A stretch of DNA of 47,958 nucleotides from Methanosarcina sp. (GCA_003164755.1 PLUB01000118.1:39658-87615); one strand, 5' to 3'; shown: positions 8,845 through 18,170, numbered from the stretch's first letter. Program-made: numbers and translations. The notes: generated by a model not told the origin, from the letters alone.

Positions 8845-9374
8845 GATTGCACAGATTTTTATTTATTACAGTTAATATAAATAAATCTTATATTTAATGT
8901 TTATTTAGTTTTTTCTGCATAGAAGTGGGGTTTATACATCTAAATTCAGGAACAGGCTATTCTATCGTTTTAAGACTTTTTTTGGAATGGGTAATGGTGT
9001 ACCATATAACTTTAAATAAAAGTCTCCATAGTAAGCCCAAGAAAAAGTCGTTTTTAGGCCAATTGAATCCCCATAAATTTACTGAAAGATACTGATAAGT
9101 ACCTTTGATATATTTTTCATACACTTTCATTACTTTGAAAATATAAAAATCAACTTATGTATATATTTACTTCCATCCCATAGCCTTCTGTTTTTCGGCG
9201 TTGTATAGAAGATTTGAATAGGTCTCAAAATGAATTAAAGAAATAGATTGCTACTCCTCTAGCTCTGTCTAATAGTTTTTTGTGGAAATGTTGTTCAGTG
9301 GTGGATGCAATAAGGACGAGATTGAACAAATTCTGAGAGACCGACGTGATGATCATATTCTAAAAGGTAGTTCT
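8845..9374. other. Gap with no recognisable gene
   Basis: AT-rich sequence. No frame of quality was found on either strand. Contains the second copy of the CTTCTGTTTTTCGGC box near 9185. Confidence 0.4.
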
Positions 9375-9375
9375 C

Positions 9376-9705
9376 ATGCGGGACAACTTCGCTGTTGATG
9401 TGGACATCTTTTAGATATTATAATGTAGTTGAGTCTGAGCCTCTAAACTCAGGTTGAGAATTATAAGTTCGTAACTTTCGCTCTTTCAAAGACAACCCTT
9501 AGAGTTGTGATGGGTGAGATGGAACTGGATGAACTGTTTTCGGAGAAAAAAAGTATATATAAGCGAATTCAGGAACTTCTAGAATAATACATCTACCTAT
9601 GTTGTATTCGGGTTAAAGAGTTATGATTCCGGATGTATCCTTATAAGGCACAATAAAAAGAGCAATTGTCAAACAGGCTGAAGCAGAAATAGATAAGCAT
9701 TAAGA
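9376..9705 (+). pseudogene. Decayed SPFH/stomatin (band 7) protein
   Basis: The best frame reads MRDNFAVDVDIF, stops, then YYNVVESEP, then ENYKFVTFALSKTTLRVVMG and EMELDELFSEKKSIYKRIQE. After further shifts it gives IRVKE and RAIVKQAEAEIDKH. These match the SPFH core (LRxVIGEMELDELLSxR) and the basic segment that follows it. Stops and frameshifts abound. SPFH proteins scaffold membrane microdomains and recruit partners such as NfeD or FtsH. It runs straight into an HsdR remnant at about 9710, so the two were joined by deletion. Confidence 0.65.
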
Positions 9706-9717
9706 TTTATTCCTTGA

Positions 9718-10115
9718 GGAAGACAATTATCAAGGAACATTTACTAGACTCGGCTTATTTTGATGAAATGTCCGGTTTTTATATGGAATAATCAAAGAAA
9801 GAAGAGAAAACGCTATTGTCTATGAGGATACCTAACAAGAATTGTCGAATTATCACAAAAGGTCAGTAATACAAATCGTGATGATTTACCTCTAAGTATT
9901 AAAACTAATGCTCAAAGAGCTCTATATCATAATCTGAATAAGAATAATCCTTAGCTGTTGAATTGGACAATACTATTAGACGAGTAAAACAAGCTGAATG
10001 GCGTGGTAATCCATCTCAGGAGAATGAAATAAAAGTAGAATTGTATAAAACCCTCAAAGATGTAAATGATGTTGAAGGGATTTTTCCTATAATCAAACAG
10101 AATAATGAGTTTTGA
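9718..10115 (+). pseudogene. hsdR: Type I restriction enzyme HsdR, C-terminal remnant
   Basis: Shifting frames give EHLLDSAYFDEMSGF, IKERRENAIVYE, then LTRIVELSQKVSNTNRDDLP, and after a shift near 9953 AVELDNTIRRVKQAEWRGNP ending IFPIIKQNNEF and TGA at 10113-10115. This is the conserved C-terminal helical domain of HsdR (RVKxxxWRGNPxxE). The motor and nuclease domains are gone and no hsdM or hsdS is in the window. Its stop overlaps the start of the M48 peptidase gene by 11 bp, the arrangement of an hsdR-peptidase operon. Confidence 0.75.
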
Positions 10116-10830
10116 TATGCAACAAATAATATTGGACGATATGTCTATCTTTGTTGTGCACAAAGACATAAAAAATGTGCACCTCAGTGTTTATCCATCA
10201 AATGGTAAGGTGAAAATTTCTGCACCGTTACGTATGGATCTAGATTCTATCAGAGTATTTGCTATTTCAAAAATGAGTTGGATAAAGAAACAACAGATCA
10301 AACTACAAAATCAGGAGAGTGAAACGCCGAGTCATTACATTACAATGGAAAGTCATTACTACCTGGGCAAGAGATACATGTTAAAAGTCATAGAACATAA
10401 TACTCCTCCAAAAGTGGTAATTAAGCATGAAACAATCGAATTGTATATACGGCCAGATACAAATACCGTTAAAAAGAAAAAAATATTAGACGAATGGTAT
10501 CGTAAAAGACTTAAAGGAATTATTCCAAAAGTAATTGCTCAATACGAAGAATCAATGAAGGTTAATGTGGTTGAATTTGCGATTAAAAAAATGAAAACAA
10601 AATGGGGAACTTGTAATCTAGAGGCAAAAAGAATCTGGCTGAACCTTGAGTTGGCAAAGAAGCCCATAGAATGTATTGAGTATGTAGTTGTGCATGAAAT
10701 GACGCATCTGCTAGAAAGGCACCATAATGAAGAATTCATTGCATATTTGAGTAAATTTTTTCCTAAGTGGGAATTCTACAAGGAAATGCTAAATAAAAGT
10801 CCATTACGTCATGAAAAATGGACCCCTTGA
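10105..10830 (+). CDS. YgjP/SprT-like M48 family metallopeptidase (DUF45)
   Basis: This intact 241-residue protein has the zinc-peptidase motif HEMTH at residues 197-201, followed by LLERHHNEEF, which supplies a third His. KMKTKWGTCN upstream is the family's KxRWGSC block. Such proteins often follow hsdR in type I restriction operons, though their role there is not settled. Here the upstream hsdR is a remnant whose stop overlaps this start, so the gene has outlived its operon. Two overlapping starts are possible: ATG 10105 and ATG 10117 (MQQIIL). Whether it is still expressed cannot be read from the sequence. Confidence 0.85.
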   Translation: MSFDMQQIILDDMSIFVVHKDIKNVHLSVYPSNGKVKISAPLRMDLDSIRVFAISKMSWIKKQQIKLQNQESETPSHYITMESHYYLGKRYMLKVIEHNTPPKVVIKHETIELYIRPDTNTVKKKKILDEWYRKRLKGIIPKVIAQYEESMKVNVVEFAIKKMKTKWGTCNLEAKRIWLNLELAKKPIECIEYVVVHEMTHLLERHHNEEFIAYLSKFFPKWEFYKEMLNKSPLRHEKWTP

Positions 10831-10944
10831 CCTAAAGTAGGTTTAAAAAATCAGTGAATATTTTATGAAAGTTGGAACGTTTGTTTGAACATACTAGTTC
10901 TATTCTAGTTGGGTATGCTAGAGTAACTTCGCTTTCAACCGCTA

Positions 10945-11480
10945 TTAAAAAGGTTTAAACCATCGATAATAGCCTTCACTCCCCATCTCGATTTTCAAAT
11001 TATGCTCATTGATATACTTTAATTCTGAATCAAAAAGCTTCATTGGAGAAGGATTAAGTGTTATAGCAACATCTGGCTTCAATCGTAAACTTTCGATATC
11101 TTTATCGACCTTATTATCTGGTGAGCCCGCAATTCATTGCGTCAACTTTCGGTATTTCTTATTGTGATAGCAACCAACATCAAGATCACTGATTCCATCA
11201 AGGCCCTCTATGCTTTTCATATTTTTCCAATAATTATCCTCGATACACACCTCAATGCAGAATTAAACTAGTAGACTATCGGGTAACTTTTGAACTTTCT
11301 CTTCTATATGAATACATATAAAGCCTTTAAATCTTGCAGATAAGCCCAGCTCCTTATTTTTCAATACAACAGTCTGTTGCGCCTTCCTGAATTCTGCTGC
11401 AATTTTGTAGCTCGATATCCTTTGATACCTTTATGCGACAAACAATGTCTGCATAAGTTACGAATCTATTCTTAAGTATT
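10945..11480 (-). pseudogene. Decayed gene of unknown function
   Basis: The minus strand holds a decayed frame ending at 10945-10947. The last 60 or so codons are open: DKDIESLRLKPDVAITLNPS followed by PMKLFDSELKYINEHNLKIE and GYYRWFKPF. Earlier pieces in other frames include SDLDVGCYHNKKYRK and, near 11470-11400, a segment that could be an HTH. Several stops separate them. I do not recognise the family. Its position beside restriction remnants suggests an accessory gene. Confidence 0.4.
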
Positions 11481-11599
11481 AAATAATTAAATATCATCTT
11501 CAAGAGTTATTTTCTCACACCCGAAATGCAATACTTGTTGCGACCATCTATTTATTATAGCGGAATGTAATAAGAAAATGAATAATTTGGAGGATAGCA

Positions 11600-11683
11600 A
11601 TGAAAAACGGTAACATTGGACTTATAATGGTATCTCACAAAACATATACATCTTTTCGATCATCGACATTTCCAACATTCTGA
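11600..11683 (+). CDS. Small ORF (27 aa) with a strong ribosome-binding site
   Basis: ATG 11600 follows TTGGAGGATAGCA, giving a near-ideal GGAGG at 6 nt spacing. It encodes MKNGNIGLIMVSHKTYTSFR followed by SSTFPTF and ends at TGA 11681-11683. The next gene starts 16 nt later with its own site. A TATA-like TATTTATTATAG near 11550 would give a short common leader. It may be a leader peptide or a small protein translated with the 208-aa gene. No homologue is known to me. Confidence 0.4.
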   Translation: MKNGNIGLIMVSHKTYTSFRSSTFPTF

Positions 11684-11699
11684 TCGAAAGGTGATCTAT

Positions 11700-12326
11700 A
11701 TGAGTAATCCAGAAAGCACACAAAATTCCTTTTTAGAGGAAACAAAGGCTAAATTCCCATTATTGGAGATTAACCCTGAATTAGCAAGGGTAATGCCTCA
11801 AGATGAAGTAATTGAGTTAGTTAATGACTGTGTTAGCCTATCAGGCTACACTAGGAACGACATAAAGAATGCATTATTTAGGGCTCTTTCACTACCGGCT
11901 TTAAATGAGTATGTCAATATAGATAAGAGATTTAGGGTAGCGATTGATATTGTAGTCAACGGACTCGAAAACCGCTTTCCTGATAAGCCAAAGATTAAGT
12001 ATGAGTGGAAAGGCGAATCTTTTCATTTATCAGTACTCGAATCGATTGACAAATATGGGAATGGTCTATTTACTGAGTATTGGATGCCTGAGCCTGTAAT
12101 TTCTGCATTAAATGGTGAATGGATACTCGACGAGCCAGAAGCGTCAGTTTCTGATGGATGGATTGATGCTCTAGAAGTTCATGATGCTCCAGAATTAGTG
12201 CGATCCTCTCCTTTTCCTGTAAAAAAAAAGACAACGAAGGCGTCAGAAGCTTCCAACAGTTTTATACTAGCTGAGATATTACAAGAATTGAAGGAAATCA
12301 AAGCAATTCTTAGGGATAAGAAATGA
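11700..12326 (+). CDS. Hypothetical protein, 208 aa, C-terminal coiled coil
   Basis: The start is placed at ATG 11700, not at the upstream in-frame codon at 11691, because AAGGTGAT at 11688-11695 is a good ribosome-binding site for it. The protein is acidic and soluble with no membrane segment. Residues about 1-130 look globular, a Pro/Lys/Ser-rich linker follows (SSPFPVKKKTTKASEASNSF), and the last 22 residues (ILAEILQELKEIKAILRDKK) form an amphipathic helix that probably multimerises. I do not recognise a family. Codon quality and an uninterrupted frame among pseudogenes suggest it is functional or recently arrived. The small ORF just upstream probably shares its transcript. Confidence 0.7.
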   Translation: MSNPESTQNSFLEETKAKFPLLEINPELARVMPQDEVIELVNDCVSLSGYTRNDIKNALFRALSLPALNEYVNIDKRFRVAIDIVVNGLENRFPDKPKIKYEWKGESFHLSVLESIDKYGNGLFTEYWMPEPVISALNGEWILDEPEASVSDGWIDALEVHDAPELVRSSPFPVKKKTTKASEASNSFILAEILQELKEIKAILRDKK

Positions 12327-13142
12327 GTATGGCCTACTAGGTTCATCAATGCTTATAATCCGGTCTAATAATTAATAGTCCAATGATGAACGGAAGAATA
12401 AGTCCTTAACTCTTTCTTATCCGTCAAATAAATATATAAGGTTAGAATTTTCGTAGTTTATTGGCATCATCACAAAAAAGATTGGTACAGGCTCAATTAT
12501 GCACTTTCTCGGATTCATGTACATTTTGCAGCAAATCGAAAATGAGGATTTTTAAGCCTTCAACAAATATTTTTAAAATAAACTCATTTTGATTTATAAA
12601 TTTTTGTGTAATTAAGTATAGGTATATTAATGAATATATCAGATGCTATAGGGCTTAAAATAGAAATGGATCTTGTGAAAGTGGTTCTAAATGATTCGTT
12701 AGTGCTCTAGGTTCTAATGCCTAAGTAAATTCACAGATTCCCACTTATCTTCAGGCTCTTATTTATCATTTTCATAAAGTTTCCATATCGCTATGGGATT
12801 TCAGTGTATAAATCAAGTAAGTATCTATTACGTTTTTATACAATCTTAATGGTAATCATATAATTCTTTTCGTTGCCGCTGAACCAAAATATTCTCCCCC
12901 AAGAGTTATATAATTTATAAAAAGTACAACGACATGAAAAATCTTTGAAGGATATCTGATGTTGAAAAAAAGACATAATATAGAGAACTATGGAGTGAGG
13001 GAAGTTACATTGGAACTGTGAGTGATGGTACAACTTCTTATGTAATTAAAAACTATGTTAAATTAGGAAAATCAGACAGGAAAAGGAGTATATAAGCAAA
13101 CGAAAGTATTTGATCTTGAATAATCTCTTTATATCCAGATCA
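12327..13142. other. Long gap without a convincing gene
   Basis: AT-rich. A 26-codon frame from ATG 12630 (MNISDAIGLKIEMDLVKVVL) ends in TAG and is too short to support. No RNA gene or repeat was recognised. Confidence 0.4.
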
Positions 13143-13274
13143 ATGGCGCATCCATTTGCTTGCAGTGGGGTACACAGCCGAAATTTGGATTTAGTTCTTG
13201 GAGATGGCTACAAACCACTCGCAACAACTGAACTAATAGCTTTAATATATTTTAACGGCAACAATATCAAGTAG
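13143..13274 (+). CDS. Possible 43-aa ORF abutting the diamide synthase gene
   Basis: The frame reads MAHPFACSGVHSRNLDLVLG followed by DGYKPLATTELIALIYFNGN and ends with TAG directly against the next ATG at 13275. Composition is more protein-like than the flanking sequence. No ribosome-binding site precedes it, and a TATA-like element for the next gene lies inside it. It may be the tail of a lost gene. Unrecognised. Confidence 0.25.
   Translation: MAHPFACSGVHSRNLDLVLGDGYKPLATTELIALIYFNGNNIK
13241..13250 (+). promoter_or_regulatory. Probable TATA box of the diamide synthase gene
   Basis: TTTAATATAT lies about 25 bp before the ATG at 13275. At the usual archaeal spacing, transcription would begin at or next to the start codon, giving a leaderless or nearly leaderless mRNA. 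This fits the absence of a ribosome-binding site. Confidence 0.4.
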
Positions 13275-14594
13275 ATGACAAAAGGAATACTTATTGCAGG
13301 AACCCACAGCGGAGTTGGAAAAACTACAGCCTCAATGGGCATAATGGCTGCCCTCAAGCACAGAGGGTTAAAAGTCCAGCCTTACAAGGTAGGACCTGAT
13401 TATATTGATCCTTCTCATCACACTGTAATCTGTGGGCGCCTTTCTAGAAATCTGGATACATATCTGATGGGTACAGATGGAGTTAGGCAGATTGTGGCCC
13501 GAACGGCTACAGATGCAGATATTGTGGTAGTAGAGGGTACAATGGGGCTTTTTGATGGAATAGATTCTACAGAAATTGCAAGCTCGGCACACATTGCAAA
13601 AACCCTTAACTTGCCTGTAATTCTGGTAATAAATGTCCATGGTATGTCCAGAAGCGTCGCAGCCTTGTTGAAAGGTTATTCAGAGTTTGATCCTGAGGTA
13701 AGGATTGTCGGCATTATCCTGAATCAATTCGGAAGTTTACGCCATGCGGAACTCTTAAAAAATGCACTTCTTGATAATATTCCTATTGTAGGGATGATTC
13801 CACGAAAGAAAGACATTGAGGTTCCCTCAAGGCACCTTGGGCTATATATGGCCCACGAAAAGGACTACAACACTAAAGAAATGGCAACATTTATTGAGGA
13901 TAATGTTGATCTTGATACAGTAATTGAACTTGCAGAACCCTGTTCTTTTCCGGAAATTACGGATCTACATAGACCAGAGACTGAGGTCAAGGTAGGAATT
14001 GCTAGGGATCCAGCCTTTTGTTTTTACTATCAGGATATGTTCGATGCCTTCAGATATTCTGGAGCTGAGGTTGTATTTTTTAGCCCAATGGCAGGAGAAG
14101 TTCCAGATGTGGATGGAATTTACCTTGGAGGTGGCTATCCTGAACTTTATGCAGAAATACTTGAAAGGTCAGAGACTACTCATAAACTTAAAAGTCTTGC
14201 ATCCGATGGCCTGCCAATCTATGCGGAATGCGGAGGCCTGCTATACCTATGTAAGACTTATGATATAGATGACAGGACTTATAAACTAGCTGATGTCGTG
14301 CCTGCAAATACACGAATGACAAACCGGCTTAGGGCTTTAGGCTATACTGAAGCCCTCCCTCTTAACAAAAACTTCTGTTCTCATAATATAAGAGGTCACG
14401 AATTTCACTACTCACTCACAGAATGTGACCGTGATGCAAGATTTGCATACAAGATGCTCCGCGGAAAAGGCATAACTGACGGTTTTGATGGACTCATAGA
14501 GCACAATACTCTCGCAGGGTATATGCATACTCATCCTGCCAGTTTCCCGGTAGAAAAATTCGTGCAAAAATGTAGGGAATTTAAAAGGCGATAA
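13275..14594 (+). CDS. cbiA: Cobyrinate (or Ni-sirohydrochlorin) a,c-diamide synthase
   Basis: This 439-residue protein amidates the a and c carboxylates of a tetrapyrrole with glutamine and ATP. The N-terminal P-loop GTHSGVGKTT is at residues 9-18, followed by KVGPDYIDPSHH and VVEGTMGLFDG. The C-terminal glutamine amidotransferase half has GGGYPELYAE, the nucleophile in YAECGGLLYL and the closing HTHPASFP. In methanogens two homologues exist: CbiA for cobalamin and CfbB for coenzyme F430. The sequence looks closer to CbiA, and no other cfb gene is near, but motifs alone do not decide it. F430 is the cofactor of the Mcr encoded 27 kb away. Confidence 0.85.
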   Translation: MTKGILIAGTHSGVGKTTASMGIMAALKHRGLKVQPYKVGPDYIDPSHHTVICGRLSRNLDTYLMGTDGVRQIVARTATDADIVVVEGTMGLFDGIDSTEIASSAHIAKTLNLPVILVINVHGMSRSVAALLKGYSEFDPEVRIVGIILNQFGSLRHAELLKNALLDNIPIVGMIPRKKDIEVPSRHLGLYMAHEKDYNTKEMATFIEDNVDLDTVIELAEPCSFPEITDLHRPETEVKVGIARDPAFCFYYQDMFDAFRYSGAEVVFFSPMAGEVPDVDGIYLGGGYPELYAEILERSETTHKLKSLASDGLPIYAECGGLLYLCKTYDIDDRTYKLADVVPANTRMTNRLRALGYTEALPLNKNFCSHNIRGHEFHYSLTECDRDARFAYKMLRGKGITDGFDGLIEHNTLAGYMHTHPASFPVEKFVQKCREFKRR

Positions 14595-15124
14595 AATTTT
14601 ATTATTCATCACTTGTTTGCTACATAAGTAAAGGTTGAATTTTTTAAATTTTTTTATCAAAGCATACTTCAACTTTTCATGTTTTATTCCAAGTGCAATT
14701 TTTTATGGGCTCATTATATATCAGGCATATATGACCAGCAACAGATGATTCAGTATTATAATCTGGTTTTAAGTTGGTTTTATTATTATAAGCGTTATAT
14801 AATATACTCGTGGAACTTAAGTTCCCTTTAATGCTCAGCTCTTTGCTCTGTCTGTGATTGTATAGTGTATTGAATCAACCAAATTTTTGACTTTGTCCTT
14901 GAGTCATTGATAAAATCTTAAAAACAATAATACATCCTATTTTTTTGGAAATGTAGAACATGTCTCATATTTATGATTTCAAAAAGCTCATGAGAGTGAT
15001 CCAAAATTAAGAAAAGTAAGAACATCGTCACAAAATATATTGTATTTCTACTCACCCTCATGTGCGTAAGTCCCACATTCGTGCTTAGATTCCCGTCCAT
15101 ATCCATGAATAGATGCGCTGATTA
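14595..15124. other. Gap without a convincing gene
   Basis: AT-rich. A 62-codon minus-strand frame at 14918-15106 (MDMDGNLSTNVGLTHMRVSR) has no supporting signal or recognised family and is left uncalled. Confidence 0.4.
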
Positions 15125-15302
15125 GAGGGTTTTTCGTAAATATCTAAGAATCTTGATAAACCTCAATCTTTGGCTGGTTGTTTATGAATCCTAAATGAAC
15201 AATTTGTTGAAATCGGAAATTTATCAAAATTTTCCTCTGATTTTCACGAGTCATTTACTCAATCTATATATATCACAAAATTTAGGGGTTTATCGAAGCC
15301 CT
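15125..15302. repeat. MITE-like element, outer copy interrupted by a second copy
   Basis: The outer ends AGGGTTTTTCGTAAATATCT (15125) and AGGGGTTTATCGAAGCCCT (to 15302) are imperfect inverted repeats. Removing the inner element leaves about 88 bp, the usual family length. Confidence 0.55.
15148..15237. repeat. MITE-like element, inner (nested) copy, about 90 bp
   Basis: The left end AATCTTGATAAACCTC and the right end GGAAATTTATCAAAATTTTCC are inverted repeats. The interior matches copy 1 at 1268-1356 (for example CAATTTGTTGAAAT against CAATTTGCTGAAAT). Confidence 0.55.
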
Positions 15303-15652
15303 GTATAATTTCTCTTGATTTGTGCCCTTTCAATAGTTTCCTATCTACGGTACATTCCAAATTATTATTCTAATTCAGTTATCTCAATATAGATTTTTGA
15401 GTTTTTTTATTGTCCTTATCTCCTTACAATGTAGCTTATAATGTTTCACCACCCGAGCCTATACTTTGCAGACAAAAGAACGAAATTCATAAACTTTCGG
15501 ACTAAAATCATTCTGATTTTTCTATGACAAGAATAAAATATTGACTCACCTATTCTCCTTCAACAATATAAATTTAGGGATGATCTCGCCTCTCATTTAG
15601 TGATCAAAAAGATTTTTACAGGCACAGGAAAATTCCCATTTTATTTATGTTG

Positions 15653-15696
15653 GTATTTATTTATTTATTTATTTATTTATTTATTTTATTTAATTT
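15653..15696. repeat. ATTT tetranucleotide repeat
   Basis: About ten uninterrupted ATTT units, then a degenerate run into TTTAATTTTTTC. A simple sequence tract of this length can slip in replication. It is intergenic, 420 bp before the glycosyltransferase gene. Confidence 0.85.
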
Positions 15697-15823
15697 TTTC
15701 AAAAGCTTAAATTTTTTTAAATCAACTATTATCATGTACAAAAGTCACGTATTTAGTATCAAGTCTGTATTTAGTTAGCCCAACTAGTATAAAGTAGGTC
15801 TTTATTTCATTACTTGGGAAAAC

Positions 15824-16030
15824 TTATCTGAACCTGTTTCTAGAGAACAAATTTTTAGCTTTGGACAACAAACCTATCTGAGACCAAACATTGTCTCCTA
15901 GTAAAGATGCAAAAGAAGAATTTTCGACGACTAAAGAAGCTCTTTTTTCAGAAGGATTTAAATCTAATGTAGTCAAAGCCCACACCAGAACATCAACTCT
16001 ATTCAATGATTCCTCAGAGGCTGAAACCAA
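15824..16030 (-). pseudogene. C-terminal remnant of a phage large terminase
   Basis: The frame reads VSASEESLNRVDVLVWALTT followed by a Ser-rich tail. The motif (S/P)xRVDALVWAL is characteristic of the nuclease-domain end of large terminase subunits, which cut and pump viral DNA. Nothing else of the gene remains upstream on the minus strand. It and the small terminase at 8413-8844 are on the same strand 7 kb apart and could be parts of one old prophage. Confidence 0.5.
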
Positions 16031-16116
16031 CAGATCTTTCTGTCATCAAAATTCATCCCCTATTTAGAAGATCATGGATTTACTTAAATATAAGGAGACT
16101 GTTATAGATGAAGTAA

Positions 16117-17271
16117 ATGGCGTCCAACAAAAGTATTTGCATAGTCGGGCCTTCAAAACTTTTTTTAAGTGGCGTCAGTTATTATACTATCCGCCTGGCA
16201 AATGCCATGTCATCAGAAAAAAATGTATATGTAATTTGTTTTCGTCAACTTCTTCCTACCTTCCTTTTTCCTGGAAAGTCCCATGTTGGGAAAAATATTT
16301 CTAACATGAATTTTTCACCAGGTCTTTCAATTTTTGATGGTATGGACTATAATAACCCCTTCACTTGGATCCAAGCATACCTGTTTCTTAAAAATCAAAA
16401 GCCTGACGTCATAATATTGCAATGGTGGACCTCTTCGATTGCGCATATGCATCTTTTATTAAAATTTTTTGCAAATCTGTTACATAAACCAAAAATAATA
16501 ATCGAGTTTCACGAAGTTGTGGATCCGTTTGAGGAGTCCATACTCCCGATTCGTTTATATTCTAAAATAACGGGTAAATTGCTTCGCAAAAACCTTGATG
16601 CATATATTACTCATTCCGAATCTGATAAACAACTTGTTGCCAAAAGATATTCCATTGCCCCTGAAAAAATTCATGTGATCCGACATGGTCTTTATGATCA
16701 GTACGGAAAATTGCTTGACATTGAGGAAGCAAGGAAAGAACTTTCGATACACGAAGAGTTTGTTATTCTATTCTTCGGTTTAATTAGAAAGTATAAAGGA
16801 ATAACCTACCTGATCAGTGCTTTTGAACAGCTCCCTTCTACAATTCTCGAGAAAAGCAGGCTGTTGATTGTCGGGGAGATCTGGGAAAATCGCAGAGAGC
16901 TGCTTAACCAGATCAAGGTTTCTTCACATCATGATAAAATAACTCTGGTAGACGAGTACGTTCCTGATGAAAAAGTAAACCTGTATTTCAGCGCTTCGGA
17001 TGTGGTAGTCCTACCCTATCTGAGGGCTTCACAGAGTGGAATTGCTCATATTGCTATGTCTTTTGGAAAACCTGTTGTAGTTTCCGAAGTTGGTGGTTTG
17101 AAGGAATCAATGGCTAATTATGAAGGCACTTTTTTTGTTTCTCCAGGTGAAATTGGTTCTCTTAGAGATGCTATCCTCAGTCAATTAGGTACTGAGGAGC
17201 ATTATGAAGCTCCTGACCAAAAATGGGATAAAATTGTGAATAGTTACATCGAATTAATACAATCAGTTTGA
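16117..17271 (+). CDS. GT4-family glycosyltransferase
   Basis: A 384-residue GT-B fold enzyme. The N-terminus SICIVGPSKLFLSGVSYYTI is the usual Gly-rich loop of family 4. The C-terminal sugar-nucleotide half has ILFFGLIRKYKGITYLISAF, the donor-site region VVVLPYLRASQSGIAHIAMS and FGKPVVVSEVGGL, matching the E-x7-E-like block in altered form. It probably adds a sugar to a surface polysaccharide or lipid on the cytoplasmic side. No other sugar gene adjoins it, and 1.5 kb and 2.3 kb gaps surround it, so its pathway cannot be named. Acceptor and donor are unknown. Confidence 0.85.
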   Translation: MASNKSICIVGPSKLFLSGVSYYTIRLANAMSSEKNVYVICFRQLLPTFLFPGKSHVGKNISNMNFSPGLSIFDGMDYNNPFTWIQAYLFLKNQKPDVIILQWWTSSIAHMHLLLKFFANLLHKPKIIIEFHEVVDPFEESILPIRLYSKITGKLLRKNLDAYITHSESDKQLVAKRYSIAPEKIHVIRHGLYDQYGKLLDIEEARKELSIHEEFVILFFGLIRKYKGITYLISAFEQLPSTILEKSRLLIVGEIWENRRELLNQIKVSSHHDKITLVDEYVPDEKVNLYFSASDVVVLPYLRASQSGIAHIAMSFGKPVVVSEVGGLKESMANYEGTFFVSPGEIGSLRDAILSQLGTEEHYEAPDQKWDKIVNSYIELIQSV

Positions 17272-17915
17272 GAATATTTCTCAACAAATTTTGTATGTCT
17301 TTCCCCATTAAGTTATTCATGCTTTTCATGATTATGTTTCCGGTGGAACTAATATCTGTATTTTTATTCACTGAGGCATATCTACTCAAAATAACTTCAT
17401 TGAAGTACGGAGCAAAATAAACAGAAAAAAGACGCTATATGCATCTTGAAATTAAAATCAACCAAATAATAGAGTCTGACCAAAGATATAAGGCTTTTTA
17501 TTTTTCCTGATGTTTTACAGTTTTGAAAAAACGATGAAATTTCATGCAAATTCGTTGAACTACTTTCTTCATTTTGATAAGGTAATTCACCCATACCTAA
17601 ACTCATTCATTTTTTATACTTTTTTTGCGAAATTAATCGGCAGCTACTACTATAAGTTTTATATTCAGATTGAAAATTTCTATTTAAACCTTCATTATTC
17701 ATCCTGGAAGCTCACTCTCATTAAAGTTGAAAATCCTGCCTATTAAACTGGGAAAGACGGAAAAAACTGTTTTCTTATTCTATTTCCTCTCTTTTTTGTG
17801 GCAAAACTTTACATTTAAATCGAATTTTGATAAATTCCTATGCTTTTGAGTATCGGAGAGTTTAATTCCCTTGACAATAATTTTTGTTCATGAAAACTCT
17901 TACTGATTTTATGGC

Positions 17916-18005
17916 TCTGTAGAAATCTTTAATTTAATATAAATTACTTCACTATCTTTTTATTTATGTTATAGACTATCAGTTTAAGTTTTACTTTTTT
18001 GAATT
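17916..18005 (-). pseudogene. End fragment of an IS4-type element
   Basis: About 90 bp beginning GGCTCTGTAGAAATCTTTAA closely match 36333-36440 (GGTTCTGTAGAAATCCTTAA and on to GATTATGGAACTTTC). At 36333 this is the transposase C-terminus and right end of an IS4-type element, so here only that end is left. Confidence 0.6.
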
Positions 18006-18170
18006 GATTATGGAACTTTCGGTACACTGCCAAATTGAGGTTATAGCATTAAATTTTATCCAAAAATATAGCGTTACAAATTTTAGTTACAAATTTTAGA
18101 AACAGTATAAGTTGTATGGTATTTTGATAAACCCTAAATTTTGTCCACTAATTTAAATATTTAACATAAT

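Noticed and set aside
16074..16304. Frame overlapping the start of the GT4 gene
   Set aside because: Out of frame with the clear glycosyltransferase and without a motif.
17510..17746. 78-codon open frame rich in Phe, Tyr and Leu
   Set aside because: Composition follows the AT-rich DNA; no start signal, motif or membrane pattern supports it.
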